Source: Canna indica (Eukaryota; Streptophyta; Magnoliopsida; Zingiberales; Cannaceae). From it: 64,000 nt of DNA. Both the position numbers and the translations under genes were made by a program. The number at the start of each line of letters is the position of its first letter. Position 1 is the first letter of the stretch. The stretch is from the NCBI GenBank assembly GCA_034359265.1, contig CP136894.1, positions 33,758,501-33,822,500 on the forward strand, given 5' to 3'. The notes beneath the pieces were generated by a model, which had not been told where the DNA came from, did no database searches, and saw only the letters and a program-made list of their open reading frames with translations. Below, piece by piece: positions 1-8,860 of the stretch.

Positions 1-5
1 AGCGG

Positions 6-539
6 GTGGAGGTCACTAGTTATCTAGGAGATTACTATGAGTTGTGCAGGGACCTTAGTTGTTCTTCTGAAATGATCGGTCGATTGATAGGGCTACAGCT
101 GAGAGGTCCAACCAAGGATTGGCTTCATACCTGGAGGGACCGCAGAGTAGCAGATGCACCACCCCCTACTTGGGAGGAGTTTAGAGCTGCTATGGCGGAG
201 AAGTATCTTCCGATGAGCGTCTGGGGCAGGCGGGCGAAGAGGTTCGAGCTACTGCGTCAAATGGGCAGTACGTCGGTGACAAATTATGAGATGGAGTTCA
301 CTCGACTCTCGAAGTAGTATCCCACTTTGATAGCCACAAAGACCGCCAGGGTCAAGAGGTTTATTGAGGGGTTGAGGCCGCAGATCGCCAGACTCATCCA
401 TTACACTGAGGATACTTCATTTGCTAGGGTCGTAGATGAGGCACTCCGAAAGGATGCACTGGTACCGATAGACAGGCATGATGGACCTCAGAAGAAAAAG
501 TTTCGGGCCCAACACTCGGGGGGTCGGCCAGCTCACTAA
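6..539 (+). pseudogene. gag: Gag (capsid) of gypsy element E, stop-interrupted
   Basis: Gag would form the virus-like particle that holds element RNA. The frame opens inside the capsid domain (YLGDYYELCRDL, then DWLHTWRDRR and the YEMEFTRLSK segment). It is stopped by TAG at 316-318, where the relatives have the Tyr codon of SKYHPTL, and continues in the same frame through RFIEGLRPQIARLIHYTED to about 539. Unlike A and C, this copy still has the Trp codon in HTWRD. After 539 the reading frame is lost until the knuckle near 715. The start codon is outside the window. Family assignment is firm; function is lost. Confidence 0.85.
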
Positions 540-699
540 AGGGTACTTTCAGGACAACATATCCACAGTAGGGTGGAGGTCATAGTAGTTCTAGGGACCT
601 TAGGGGTTCAGGACCAGGGGCGTCGTCTGGAGTCTCGCAGCAGAGGGCAGGGCCGCAGCAATGTATCTGATGTCACAGGAAGCACTGGGGAGCTTGCTG

Positions 700-1282
700 G
701 GGACGTTTAGAGGTGTGTTTTAGCTATGGACAGACTGGGCACTACAAAAAGGATTGTCATAGCAAGGGCAGTAAGCAGCCTGATCAGACTAGAGGAAAGA
801 CACCAATGTTAGTGGGTTCTGTAGCTCAGATGGTTCAAACTCAAGGAGGAGGCTAGCGAGCTGGTGATTCGGAGCGTCCCACTGCACGGGTGTTTTCTAT
901 GGACCAAGAGGGCGCTGAGGCATCCAGGGCAGTGGTGTCAAGTAATATTGTTGTTGGGTTTGTCATTGCATATGTCTTGTTTGATCCAGGTGATGCACAC
1001 TCTTTTGTGTCTGCTTTATTTGCTACTAAGTTGTCAGAGATACCTTCTGTGCTTGATTTACCCCTTGTGGTGTCTACGCCTACGGGCATTTCTGTGATGG
1101 CAGAGATAGTCTTTCGGGGCTGCGAGGTTGTCATTTTTGGGCATGTGTTGATAGCCGACTTGACACTCCTATCGTTGCTAGAGCTTGATGTAATCTTGGG
1201 CAAGGACTGGTTGGTGGACCATTTCGCCTCAGTGGATTGCAGGGCTAAGACTATGACCTTCAGTAAGCCAAGATTGCCCTAG
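700..1282 (+). pseudogene. pro: CCHC knuckle and retropepsin of gypsy element E
   Basis: Around 712-760 the text reads as a CX2CX4HX4C knuckle in which the second Cys is Tyr (CFSYGQTGHYKKDC), so one zinc ligand is missing. The protease follows at about 890-1,282. Its active-site stretch is DPGDAHSF at about 982-1,005, where relatives have D-x-G-A-T-H-S-F, so the conserved Ala after Gly is Asp. The rest ([34 protein letters not shown]) matches the gypsy aspartic protease plus linker. The enzyme would have cut the Gag-Pol polyprotein. This copy is not expected to be active. Confidence 0.8.
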
Positions 1283-1292
1283 TTTACCTTCC

Positions 1293-1733
1293 ATGTTGTG
1301 GGAAGGGGAGATTCGTTGGTGTCGGTTTCAGCTCTCAAGGTTTGGAAGCTACTTTTGGGCGGTTGCCAATCCTTCTTGGCCTTCGTGTCTGTGGCAAAGG
1401 AAGACGAAGGTGCGGCTAGGGACGTCAGAGTTCCCTGTGGTGTGTGGGTTCTCTAATGTGTTTCCAGAAGAGTTGCCGCGGTTGCCTGCAGAGAGGGAGA
1501 TGGAATTCTGTATTGATTTACAGCCAGGGGTGAAGCCAATCTCCATTCCACCGTATCGGATGGCACTAGCTGAGTTGAGGGAGTTGAAGTCCCAGTTGCA
1601 GGAGCTGCTTGAGTTGGGCTTCATTCGCCCATGTGTTTCGCCTTGGGGTGCTCCAATGCTGTTTGTGAAAAAGAAAGACGGGTCCTTGTAGAGGTGCATT
1701 GATTACCGGCAGCTTAATAAGGTAACGGTGAAA
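1293..1733 (+). pseudogene. pol: Reverse transcriptase N-terminus of gypsy element E
   Basis: The text runs from the protease-RT linker into the RT fingers: [44 protein letters not shown], then a TAG stop at 1,687-1,689 and CIDYRQLNKV. It ends at about 1,732, before the catalytic palm. The opposite strand is also open here (1,566-1,738) and continues the integrase frame of element B across the junction by chance. Confidence 0.85.
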
Positions 1734-1737
1734 AGGC

Positions 1738-2543
1738 CCAACGAACCTGGGGCTCAGCTTTCTTTTCTTTCCAAATCGAATGACTCCTTTCATGGGGGAG
1801 ACCTTCAGGAACACTAGGTCGCCCTCCATGAACTCCAGCTCTCTGGCCTTCTTGTCAGCATCCATCTTCTGGCGACTATGAGCCGCCAACAATCTTTTCC
1901 TTATGATTTTCACCTTCTCCAGCGCCTCGTCAATTAGATCAGGACCCACCATGACTGTCCGTCCATCTGCGGATGGATAGCTATGCTGAAGCGCACACGA
2001 GTACCCAAGGCTTCCTGGAAGGACTGCCAAAACCGGGCTGTGAATTGGGGTACCATGGTATGCCACAATCCTGGCCAAGAATAGTCTGGCGTACTGCTCG
2101 GCAGAAAAGATTGTCTTGACAGAAATAAAATGAGCAGTCTTTGTCAACCGATCTATCACCACCCAAATGGAATCAAATCCGCCCCTTGACTTAGGCAGCC
2201 CTGTCACTATATCCATAGTAATCTTTTCCCACTTCCACTTGGGAACTTCGAGGTTTTGTAGTAGCCTTGCGGGCTTTAGGTGTTCGGCCTTCACTTGCTG
2301 GCAGACCAAACACTTGGATACGAACTCTACTACCTCCCTTTTCATGACTTTCCACCAGTAATGTTGTCTTAAGTCTTGGTACATTATGGTGGCTCCCGAA
2401 TGCATCGTATAAGTAGATCGATGCTCCAGCTCCAGAACCTGCCTGCGCACCTCTGCCATATCAGGCACCACTATCCGATCTCTGAACCTTAAGACACCCT
2501 CTGAGTCCAACCTGAAGCCATCCTCTACATCGCCTCTCTGCAC
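1738..2543 (-). pseudogene. pol: Integrase of gypsy element B, internally deleted
   Basis: Integrase would insert element cDNA into chromosomes. An N-terminal HHCC zinc domain is visible (HRSTYTMH then CLVCQQ), followed by the first catalytic Asp in KITMDIVTGLPKS and the RLTKTAHF segment. After IVAYHGTPI the frame shifts, and an in-place deletion joins HPQMDGQS directly to the later GPDLIDEAL segment, which removes the catalytic Glu region. The C-terminal part (GDLVFLKVSPMKGV, KLSPRFVGPF) is present up to the rearrangement. The chromodomain tail seen in A, C and D is absent. Confidence 0.85.
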
Positions 2544-2579
2544 TAAGTCCTTTGTTAGGGCACAGAAGGCCTCCTCCCC

Positions 2580-3380
2580 CTAGGCGGTACGCAACATATC
2601 TACTAGCGTGGATTGTACCCACAGATATGCCACCAGGGCACTCGAAGCTGATACTGCCAGAACTGCTCCCCCCTCCAGGCACAGTGCCAATACTCGCGCT
2701 AGCGGCCTCCTCCTGATTGCCAAATGGGCCAGGCTGCCTATGGACTTCCTGCTCAGCGCGTCCGCCACCAAATTGGCCTTCCCAGGGTGATACAAGATGG
2801 TACAATCATAATCCTTTAGAAGTTCAAGCCACCTTCTTTGCCTTAAATTCAGCTCCTTTTGAGTGAGGAAGTACTGAAGGCGTTTGTGGTCAATATAAAT
2901 CTCACAAGCCTCACCGAACAAGTAGTGGCGCCACAATTTTAGAGTAAATACTACCGTCGCCAGTTCCAAATCATGTGCTTGGTAATTCCTCTCGTGAATC
3001 TTCAACTGGCAGGACACATAAGCAATTGCTCTGCGACGCTGCATCAGAACACACCCCAGGCCAACTTGAGAGGCGTCATAGTAGACCACGAATCCTCCCG
3101 AGCATAAAGATTCGACCAATATTGGTGCTGTCGTCAAGCATTCTTTGAGTTTCAGGAAGCTCTCCTCACACTTCTTGTCCCAATCAAATTTGACCTTCTT
3201 CTGGGTTAACCGAGTCAGAGGGGCTGCAATCCTGGTGAAATTTTCTACAATTTTTTTGTAATACCTAGCTAACCCTAAGAAGCTACGGACTTCAGTCACA
3301 CTGGTCGACCTCTTCCAGTCTGTTACCGCCTCCACCTTGGCGGGGTCCTTGCTTATACCTTCCTTAGACACAATATGACA
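2580..3380 (-). pseudogene. pol: RNase H and RT thumb of gypsy element B
   Basis: RNase H degrades the RNA strand during cDNA synthesis. The open stretch reads from the RT thumb ([32 protein letters not shown]) into the RNase H domain ([87 protein letters not shown]) and the [16 protein letters not shown] tether. Most of RNase H is open. The upstream end is disturbed by a 154-bp duplication, so it cannot be read through from RT. Confidence 0.85.
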
Positions 3381-3534
3381 CAATCCTGGTGAAATTTTCT
3401 ACAAATTTTTTGTAATACCTAGCTAACCCTAAGAAGCTACGGACTTCAGTCACACTGGTCGGCCTCTTCCAGTCTGTTACCACCTCCACCTTGGCGGGGT
3501 CCTTGCTTATACCTTCCTTAGACACAATATGACC
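3227..3534. repeat. 154-bp direct tandem duplication inside RT of B
   Basis: Two adjacent, almost identical copies of the RT thumb coding text lie at 3,227-3,380 and 3,381-3,534, both starting at CAATCCTGGTG. They differ at only a few positions (for example GTCGACC versus GTCGGCC). The unit is 154 bp, not a multiple of three, so it shifts the frame. No other gypsy copy here has it. Confidence 0.9.
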
Positions 3535-4265
3535 TAGGAACCCCATACTTTTTAACCATAACTCACATTTGGTGAATTTGGCATACAACTGATGTTATCT
3601 GAGGGTTCCCAGGACCATCCTCAGCTGCCCGGAGTGCTCCTCCTTGCTCTTGGAGTACACTAGGATGTCATTAATAAAGACGATCATGAATCTATCCAGA
3701 TACTCCTTGAATACTCTATTCATCAATCCATAAAAGCCGCAGGTGCATTAGTCAACTCGAGCGACATTACCAGGAACTCATAGTGGCTGTAACGATTCCT
3801 GAAGGCTGTCTTGGGCACATCACAGTCTCAAATTCTCAACTGATGGTATCTGGACCGTAGGTTGATCTTTGAAAACCATTTTGCCCCTTGCAATTGGTCG
3901 AACAAGTTGTTGATTCTTGGCAGCGGGTAACGATTCTTGATTGTCACCTTGTTAAGCTACCTATAGTTGATGCACATGCACAAGGTCCCGTCCTTTTTCT
4001 TCACAAATAGGACCGGAGTTCCCCACGAAGACACACTTGGGCGAATGAACCCCAAGTCTAGCAACTCCTATAACTGCACCTTTAATTCCCTATGTTCGGC
4101 CGACGCCATCCGATAGGGTGGGATGGAGATCGGCTTTACTCTAGATTGCACCTCGATGCAGAATTCGATCTCTATCCTAGACGGCAATCCCGACAATTCC
4201 TCTGGAAATACATCGGGGAACTCATAGACTACCTGAGTTCGTCCGACGTCCCCTGCCGTGTCCCC
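3535..4265 (-). pseudogene. pol: Reverse transcriptase core of gypsy element B
   Basis: The - strand reads from the protease-RT linker near 4,260 through the RT fingers and palm to 3,540, in several frames broken by indels. At about 3,666-3,684 the catalytic box reads VFINDILVY where family members have FIDD, so a catalytic Asp is Asn. Other recognisable pieces are the [12 protein letters not shown] region (about 3,985-4,020) and [21 protein letters not shown] at 3,500-3,580. No functional enzyme could be made. Confidence 0.8.
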
Positions 4266-4570
4266 CTTTTTGTAATATCCTAGATATTTTAATTTTATTT
4301 TTCCTCTTATGGTTTGTGTTTGCCAGCCTAGCGGACTAGTCCGAGGTCGAGCCGAGTCGACTCATGGTTTGGTGCGAGTTTGCGAACTAGGATAAGTAAG
4401 AATATGGGTTATGTGATTTTGCTTGTGTAGATTAATTCATTTAAATTTTATGTTATGGATGGTTATGTGGAGAATAAGTTTAATTAAGTAATTAAGTTAG
4501 CGGGTTCGAGTTCAGCTTGAGGTGGATACGGGTTGGATAATGGGTTTAGAGGGGTTAGGGTTGAGGAGGG

Positions 4571-4582
4571 AACATAAAACTC
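4571..4582 (+). promoter_or_regulatory. TATA-like box in 5' LTR of A
   Basis: CATAAAA lies about 300 bp into the LTR. The 3' LTR of A has the better TATAAAA at 24,576-24,582 and the 3' LTR of C has TATAAAA at 37,553-37,559, in the same place just before the GC-rich leader. The core T to C change here probably weakens it. Transcription start is inferred, not shown. Confidence 0.6.
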
Positions 4583-4940
4583 CCTCCCCTTGGCTTGTGG
4601 CTCCTATTTTGGAGCCACCCAATGTTTTGAGAAAGGGAGCCAGCCGCCAAGCCGTCCAGCCGCCAACCCCCTTTCTTCTTCCCCTTGGAGCCGCCGTTGC
4701 CCCTGGAGCCAAGGCTCCATCTCTTATCCTTCCTCTCCTCTTCCTCCCCTTTGGAGGCGAGCTGAGAGGAGCCAGTCGAAGCCAGCCCCTCTCTCTTCCC
4801 CTCTCTCCCTCTGCTCAAGCCGGCGGCTTGAGGTGAGCCGCTGTCCCCTCTCCTCCCCTTTTTGAGATGGGCCGCCATCTTTTGAAGTTGGATTCGAGGG
4901 CTATCATCCAGGATTTCTCCATTATTCATCCTTCCTAATT

Positions 4941-4950
4941 AGGTGAGTGG
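4941..4950 (+). promoter_or_regulatory. Conserved splice-donor-like site AG|GTGAGTG in LTR leader
   Basis: ATTAG|GTGAGTGG is close to the plant donor consensus. The same word occurs at the matching place in the 3' LTR of A (24,955), the 3' LTR of C (37,911), the 5' LTR of D on the - strand (50,024) and the solo LTR in H on the - strand (60,546). Its partner would be the pyrimidine tract plus CAG ending at 7,070 just before the gag ATG. Splicing is an inference. Confidence 0.5.
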
Positions 4951-5942
4951 TTTTACCCTCCTTCTTCTGGGTTTCTTCGAGTTCTTGAAGCCAATCTTGA
5001 AGGGTATTGAATCTTGATTTGTTTTCCGATGATTTCTCGAGTTCTCGACGTTCTTGTTGTGTGCCGTGTTTGAGGAGGCCCTAAACCCTTCCCTACGGGG
5101 TTTAGCAGCCCTAAGATGGCCTTAGCGGTGCTCGGCCAAGGGCGGAGCAAGGGTGACCTCAAGGTGTTCGATGAAATGCCTAAGTGAGGGATCTTTATCA
5201 TCTTGTAGTATATATCTTGATTTGTTCATTCAAATGAGTTCTTATATGATCAAGCATGCTTTGTATCTAATCTGTGATTTTTGGAAAAATCATATTTTAA
5301 AAAAATATGGATCTCGATATTGATGCCAAGAAGGTTCTTGAAATAGTTTCTTGATCATTATGTTTGATTCTTGTTTATAGTACTTGTTGATGCTTGTTAG
5401 CTTCGTTGTTAAGCAAGAAAATTGAGAAACTTGTCTCAAGATTTATATTATGTTTAAATGATAAATAAGGGCTTAATTTTTGGAAATATTTTTAGACTAT
5501 GCTGAAATTACATGCTGAAATGATGAATCTGTGCTGTTTTTAAATCGCTTGTTGTCATGTCTGTATTTATCTGAATATAGTCATATAACCTGTCGTCTCG
5601 ACCAGAAAATAAAGTATTGGGCACAACAGTAAGCTAAGACAAAACCCTAAAACAAAACCCTAATCTTGGTAATTTAAATTTTAATTGCATAATTAAAATT
5701 GGGTTAAGGGTCAGCATAATCTGTTATGAACCAACACATAAAATTTGCAAGAAATAAAACCACACGGGTTCATGACATTATGGGTCTAGGACTTGGGTTC
5801 AGGTTTTAGACTGTTGAGACACTTTCCTATAGGATCACCCCTAAGACACCGTAGGAGAGGCTTGATTTAGGTCATGTTGCGCCATATCTTTATAAATGGC
5901 AGAGAGGCTCGTAGAGGAGCTGGGTTGCAGGCTAAGCCCGGG

Positions 5943-6246
5943 AGGTTGGATGACTAATTCCCAACCTGCAGAACAAGTTTGGAGGGCCTTTTCGGATTGT
6001 TCTGGTTTGGCCTCGTGGGATAAGTTCGGAGGGCCTACCCGATTATCCCCGAGGTGGTTTGTTAAGGAATACGTTCGAAGGGCTAACCCGATTATTCCTA
6101 TGATATCTTAAAGGGGCAAGTTCGGACGGGCGAATCCCGATTGTCCCTACACGTCTCGTCGAGCAAGTTCGGAGGGCCTTTCCCGATTGCTCCCGAGTTT
6201 ATTTATACTAGGATAAGTTCGGAGGGCTTTCCAGATTATCCTAGTA
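5943..6246 (+). repeat. Array of covarying hairpins in 5' LTR of A
   Basis: Six related units plus a leading GGTTGG/CCAACC stem. Each unit has a conserved tip (about GTTCGGAGGGCCTACCCGA) flanked by arms that differ between units but pair within the unit: AGAACAA/TTGTTCT (5,970/5,997), CCTCG-GGGATAA/TTATCCC-CGAGG (6,011/6,043), AGGAATA/TATTCCT (6,065/6,093), AGGGGCAA/TTGTCCCT with a G-T wobble (6,112/6,141), GAGCAA/TTGCTC (6,161/6,187) and the 11-bp TACTAGGATAA/TTATCCTAGTA (6,206/6,236). The inner TCGG/CCGA can extend the stem. Confidence 0.85.
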
Positions 6247-6864
6247 TGTGTTGTTGCCTTAGGGCATGGTAGGCTTAGGCCTGTTGTTCTTCACCGTATA
6301 GGTATTGGCTGCCTTCGAGCAGGTGGTGGCTGGATGGCCTAATAGCTGATTACTCCTTTGTGACCCTTTTTCTGCTTGAGTCAGGAGTTCTACCTTATGC
6401 ATCTTATCTGTGATGTTTATTTTTGTGAGGATTGGTAGAACCGCTCATTGAGTTCTTTGAACACACCCATTGTCATTGTTTTATTTTATTTTGGAGAGCC
6501 TGACCGGTGAGGTGGGCTGGAGCACTTGGCACAACTGGAGGGCAGAGGAGCCACATGATCTCAGTGCATGACAACACTTTTGTTTTGGTATTTGGAGTTG
6601 TAGTCCCGTGGAGACATTCATGTTTTATTCAATTTTTATTTATTAAAAGAATTGTTGCTCTTCGATTTATTTATTTCCGCACTTCAGATATTTATTTAAA
6701 ATCTTGCTGTTTAAAAATGAAAAACTCTTTGGTTGTTTTTATTTTTAAAAGCTATTGTTTATTCCGCTATCTTATGATGTTGGCATGTGCATGAGTTAGG
6801 TTGCGGGGTATATGCACATATACCCTGGCCAGTCACGTGACCCTCTATTTGGGGTGTGATAAGA

Positions 6865-6882
6865 TGGTATTAGAGCATGTGG
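6865..6882 (+). other. Primer-binding site of A (tRNA-iMet type)
   Basis: TGGTATTAGAGCATGTGG starts four bases after the LTR end. It matches the plant initiator-tRNA primer site TGGTATCAGAGC with one C to T change. This is where minus-strand cDNA synthesis would start. Confidence 0.85.
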
Positions 6883-7070
6883 TTTGGTTTGACTACGACC
6901 TCGAGTTGTCACTGTATAGGGCATTGCTAGCGTGTCAGTATACGATAGGGGTATTCTATGAGATCAATGAGCTAAATCTGCTCCACAACGCGATTTGTGG
7001 TTTATTTATTTAATAACTCAGGGTGAATTAAATTGTTAAATTTTGATATTTGCTTTCTGGTGATTCCAGA

Positions 7071-8270
7071 TCGATGGAGGCTGTTGATGCCGCAAGGAGC
7101 GGTAATGATAACAACTCTACTGAGCGCCGAGGCCGAGGCTGGGGCCGGGGTCGTGGGAGACCACCGCAGGCCCGGGAGGAGGTGGGACAGGATCCCATGG
7201 TTGTGCAGCTGCAGTCCCGAGTGGCCGAGCTGACAGAGGCACTCCGAGAGAGTAGGAGCTGAGGCAGCAGCCACCGTTAGTACCGGCAGCACCCGCAGTA
7301 CCAGAGGTGGTCCAGCCAGTGGCACCGGTGGTCATAGCCCCTAGAGCACCTTCTTATGCAGATTTTGTTGCATTCATGCCACCGTAGTACACAGGGACAG
7401 ATCAACGGATGGAGTTGACCAGTTTCCTGGGAGATTGCTATGAGCTGTGCAGGGAGCTTGGTTGTTCTTTTGAGACAACTACTCGACTGATCAGGTTATA
7501 GCTGAGAGGATCAACTAAGGATTGGCTTCACACCTAGAGGGATCGCAGAGCAGCAGATGCACAACACCCTACCCTAGGAGGAGTTTAGAGATGCTATGGT
7601 GGAGAAGTACTTGCCGGTGAGCATCCGGGAGAGGCGGGCGAAAGAGTTAGAGCTATTGTGTCAGACGAGTAATATGTCGGTAACAGATTATGAAATGTAG
7701 TTCACTCGGCTCTCAAAGTACCATCCCACCTTGATAGCCACAAAGACCGTCAGGGTCAAGAGTTTTGTTGAGGGGTTGAGGTCGCAGATCGCCACACTGA
7801 TTCATTATACCGAGGACACTTCCTTTGCTCGGGTTGTAGATGAGGCGCTCCGAAAGGAGGCGCTAGTACCGACAGACAGGCATGATGGTCCCCAGAAGAA
7901 AAAGTTTTGGCCCCAGTCTTCGGGGGGTCGGCCAGCTCACTAAGAGGGGACTTTCAGGACATTAGATCCACCGCAGGGCGGAGGTCATAATAGTTCCAGA
8001 GGCCACATGGGTTTAGGACCAGGGGCATCATCTGGAGGTTCGCAGCGGAGATCTGGGCCGCAGTAGTGTAACTGATGTCACACGAGGCACTGGGGGCTTG
8101 CTTGGGATGTTCTGAGGTATGTTTTAGCTGTGGGCAGACTGGACATTTCAGAAAGGATTGTTCTAGCCAGGGCAGTCAGCTGCCTGATCAAACCAGAGGA
8201 AAGGCACCAATGTCGGTGGGTTCCGTGGCTCAGAGGGGTCAGACTCAGGGAGGAGGCCAGCGAGCTAGTG
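7071..8270 (+). pseudogene. gag: Gag of gypsy element A with intact CCHC knuckle
   Basis: The chosen start is ATG at 7,074 (MEAVDAARSGNDNNSTERRGRGWGRGRG), four bases after a TTTCTGGTGATTCCAG acceptor-like tract. The capsid part follows in broken frames: a stop after ALRESRS (7,260), CYELCRELGCS near 7,437, a TAG in place of the HTWRD Trp near 7,534, and the open RFVEGL-like segment 7,731-7,943. The nucleic-acid-binding knuckle CFSCGQTGHFRKDC at about 8,120-8,162 keeps all four zinc ligands, unlike E and C. An Arg-Gly-rich N-terminus is typical of this gag lineage. Confidence 0.85.
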
Positions 8271-8860
8271 GTTCAGAGAGGCTCGCTGCACGGGTGTTTG
8301 CTATGAACCAAGAGGGCGCAGAGGCGTCCGGGGCAGTGGTGTCAGGTAATATTGTTGTTGGGTCTGCCATTGCGTATGTCTTGTTTGATCTGGGTGCTAC
8401 GTACTCTTTTTTTTTTCTTTGTTTACTGCTAAGTTGTCAGGGGTACCTTGTGTGCTTAAGTTACCTCTTGTGGTATCTACGCCTATGGGCATTTCTGTGA
8501 TGGTAGAGACAGTGTTTCAGGGCTGCGACGTTGTCATTTGTGGGCATATGTTGATAGCCTACTTGACACTCCTGCTGATGTTGGAGCTTGATCTGATCTT
8601 AGGAATGGACTAGTTGGCGGACCATTTCACCTCAGTGGATTGCAGGGCTAAGACAACAACCTTCAGTAAGCCTGGATTGCCCCAGTTTATCTTCCAGGGT
8701 GAGGGAAGGGGAGAGCCGTTGATGGCGATTTCAGCTCTTAGGGCTCGAAAGCAATTCTGGGCAGTTGCCAGTCCTTCTTGGCCTTTGTGTCTGTGGCAGA
8801 GGCGGAGGTGCGTCTGGGGACATTGGGGGGACGCCCGTGGTGAGTGGGTTCCCTGATGTG
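8270..8860 (+). pseudogene. pro: Protease of gypsy element A, frameshifted
   Basis: The retropepsin reads MNQEGAEASGAVVSGNIVVG then VLFDLGATYSF (active-site Asp codon 8,386-8,388). A run of T (8,407-8,415) breaks the frame right after the active site. The domain continues in another frame as AKLSGVPCVLKLPLVVSTPMGISVM to LILGMD, where TAG (8,611) replaces the Trp of GMDWL. The next segment carries CRAKTTTFSKPGLPQF. All pieces match D and B proteases, so this is one decayed gene. Confidence 0.85.

Larger units (their letters stand above)
1..1733 (+). mobile_element. Gypsy element E, 5'-truncated gag-pol fragment
   Basis: This is the interior of a Ty3/gypsy chromovirus-type retrotransposon reading on the + strand, cut on the left by the window and on the right by a rearrangement. 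Gag, a CCHC knuckle, protease and the first part of RT follow in normal order. It is very similar to the matching parts of elements A (7,070-9,120) and C (31,010-33,000). The RT text stops just after the DYRQLNKV motif and the next bases belong to the integrase of element B on the other strand. No LTR of this copy is visible. Confidence 0.9.
1734..4270 (-). mobile_element. Gypsy element B, 3' part of pol (left arm)
   Basis: Integrase, RNase H and RT of a gypsy element read on the - strand. This arm ends exactly at the CTTTT (4,266-4,270) that borders element A, and the text resumes after A at 27,020 with the same linker that element D keeps unbroken near 46,070. The B end beyond the integrase GPF motif (chromodomain, polypurine tract, 3' LTR) is missing because the sequence switches to element E at about 1,733. 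Confidence 0.9.
4271..6861 (+). repeat. 5' LTR of gypsy element A
   Basis: It begins TGTAATATCC and ends TGTGATA (last CA changed to TA), directly before the primer site. Order inside: about 300 bp of promoter-like DNA, a TATA-like box near 4,575, a GC-rich leader to about 4,870, a GTGAGTG donor at 4,943, a T-rich stretch to about 5,860, the hairpin array 5,943-6,246, and a U5 end shared with the B/D family (GTCACGTGACCCT). Matches the 3' LTR at 24,253-27,019 along its length but lacks one hairpin unit. Antisense reading frames in the leader are by-products of its composition. Confidence 0.95.

Noticed and set aside
1349..1699. Antisense frame over RT (also 8,731-9,175 and 9,215-9,541)
   Set aside because: Mirror of the conserved RT coding text on the other strand; no independent signal.
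4522..4929. Overlapping open frames on both strands in the GC-rich LTR leader (also 24,521-24,925 and 37,467-38,033)
   Set aside because: They recur at the same LTR position, overlap in several frames, are rich in Pro/Ser/Arg and have no domain. They follow from the composition of the untranslated leader.
5943..6246. CRISPR-like reading of the repeated units with variable spacers
   Set aside because: The variable parts pair with each other as stems, the units are unequal, and the context is a plant LTR without cas genes.
6865..6882. tRNA gene at the primer sites
   Set aside because: Only the 12-18 bases complementary to a tRNA 3' end are present; no cloverleaf.
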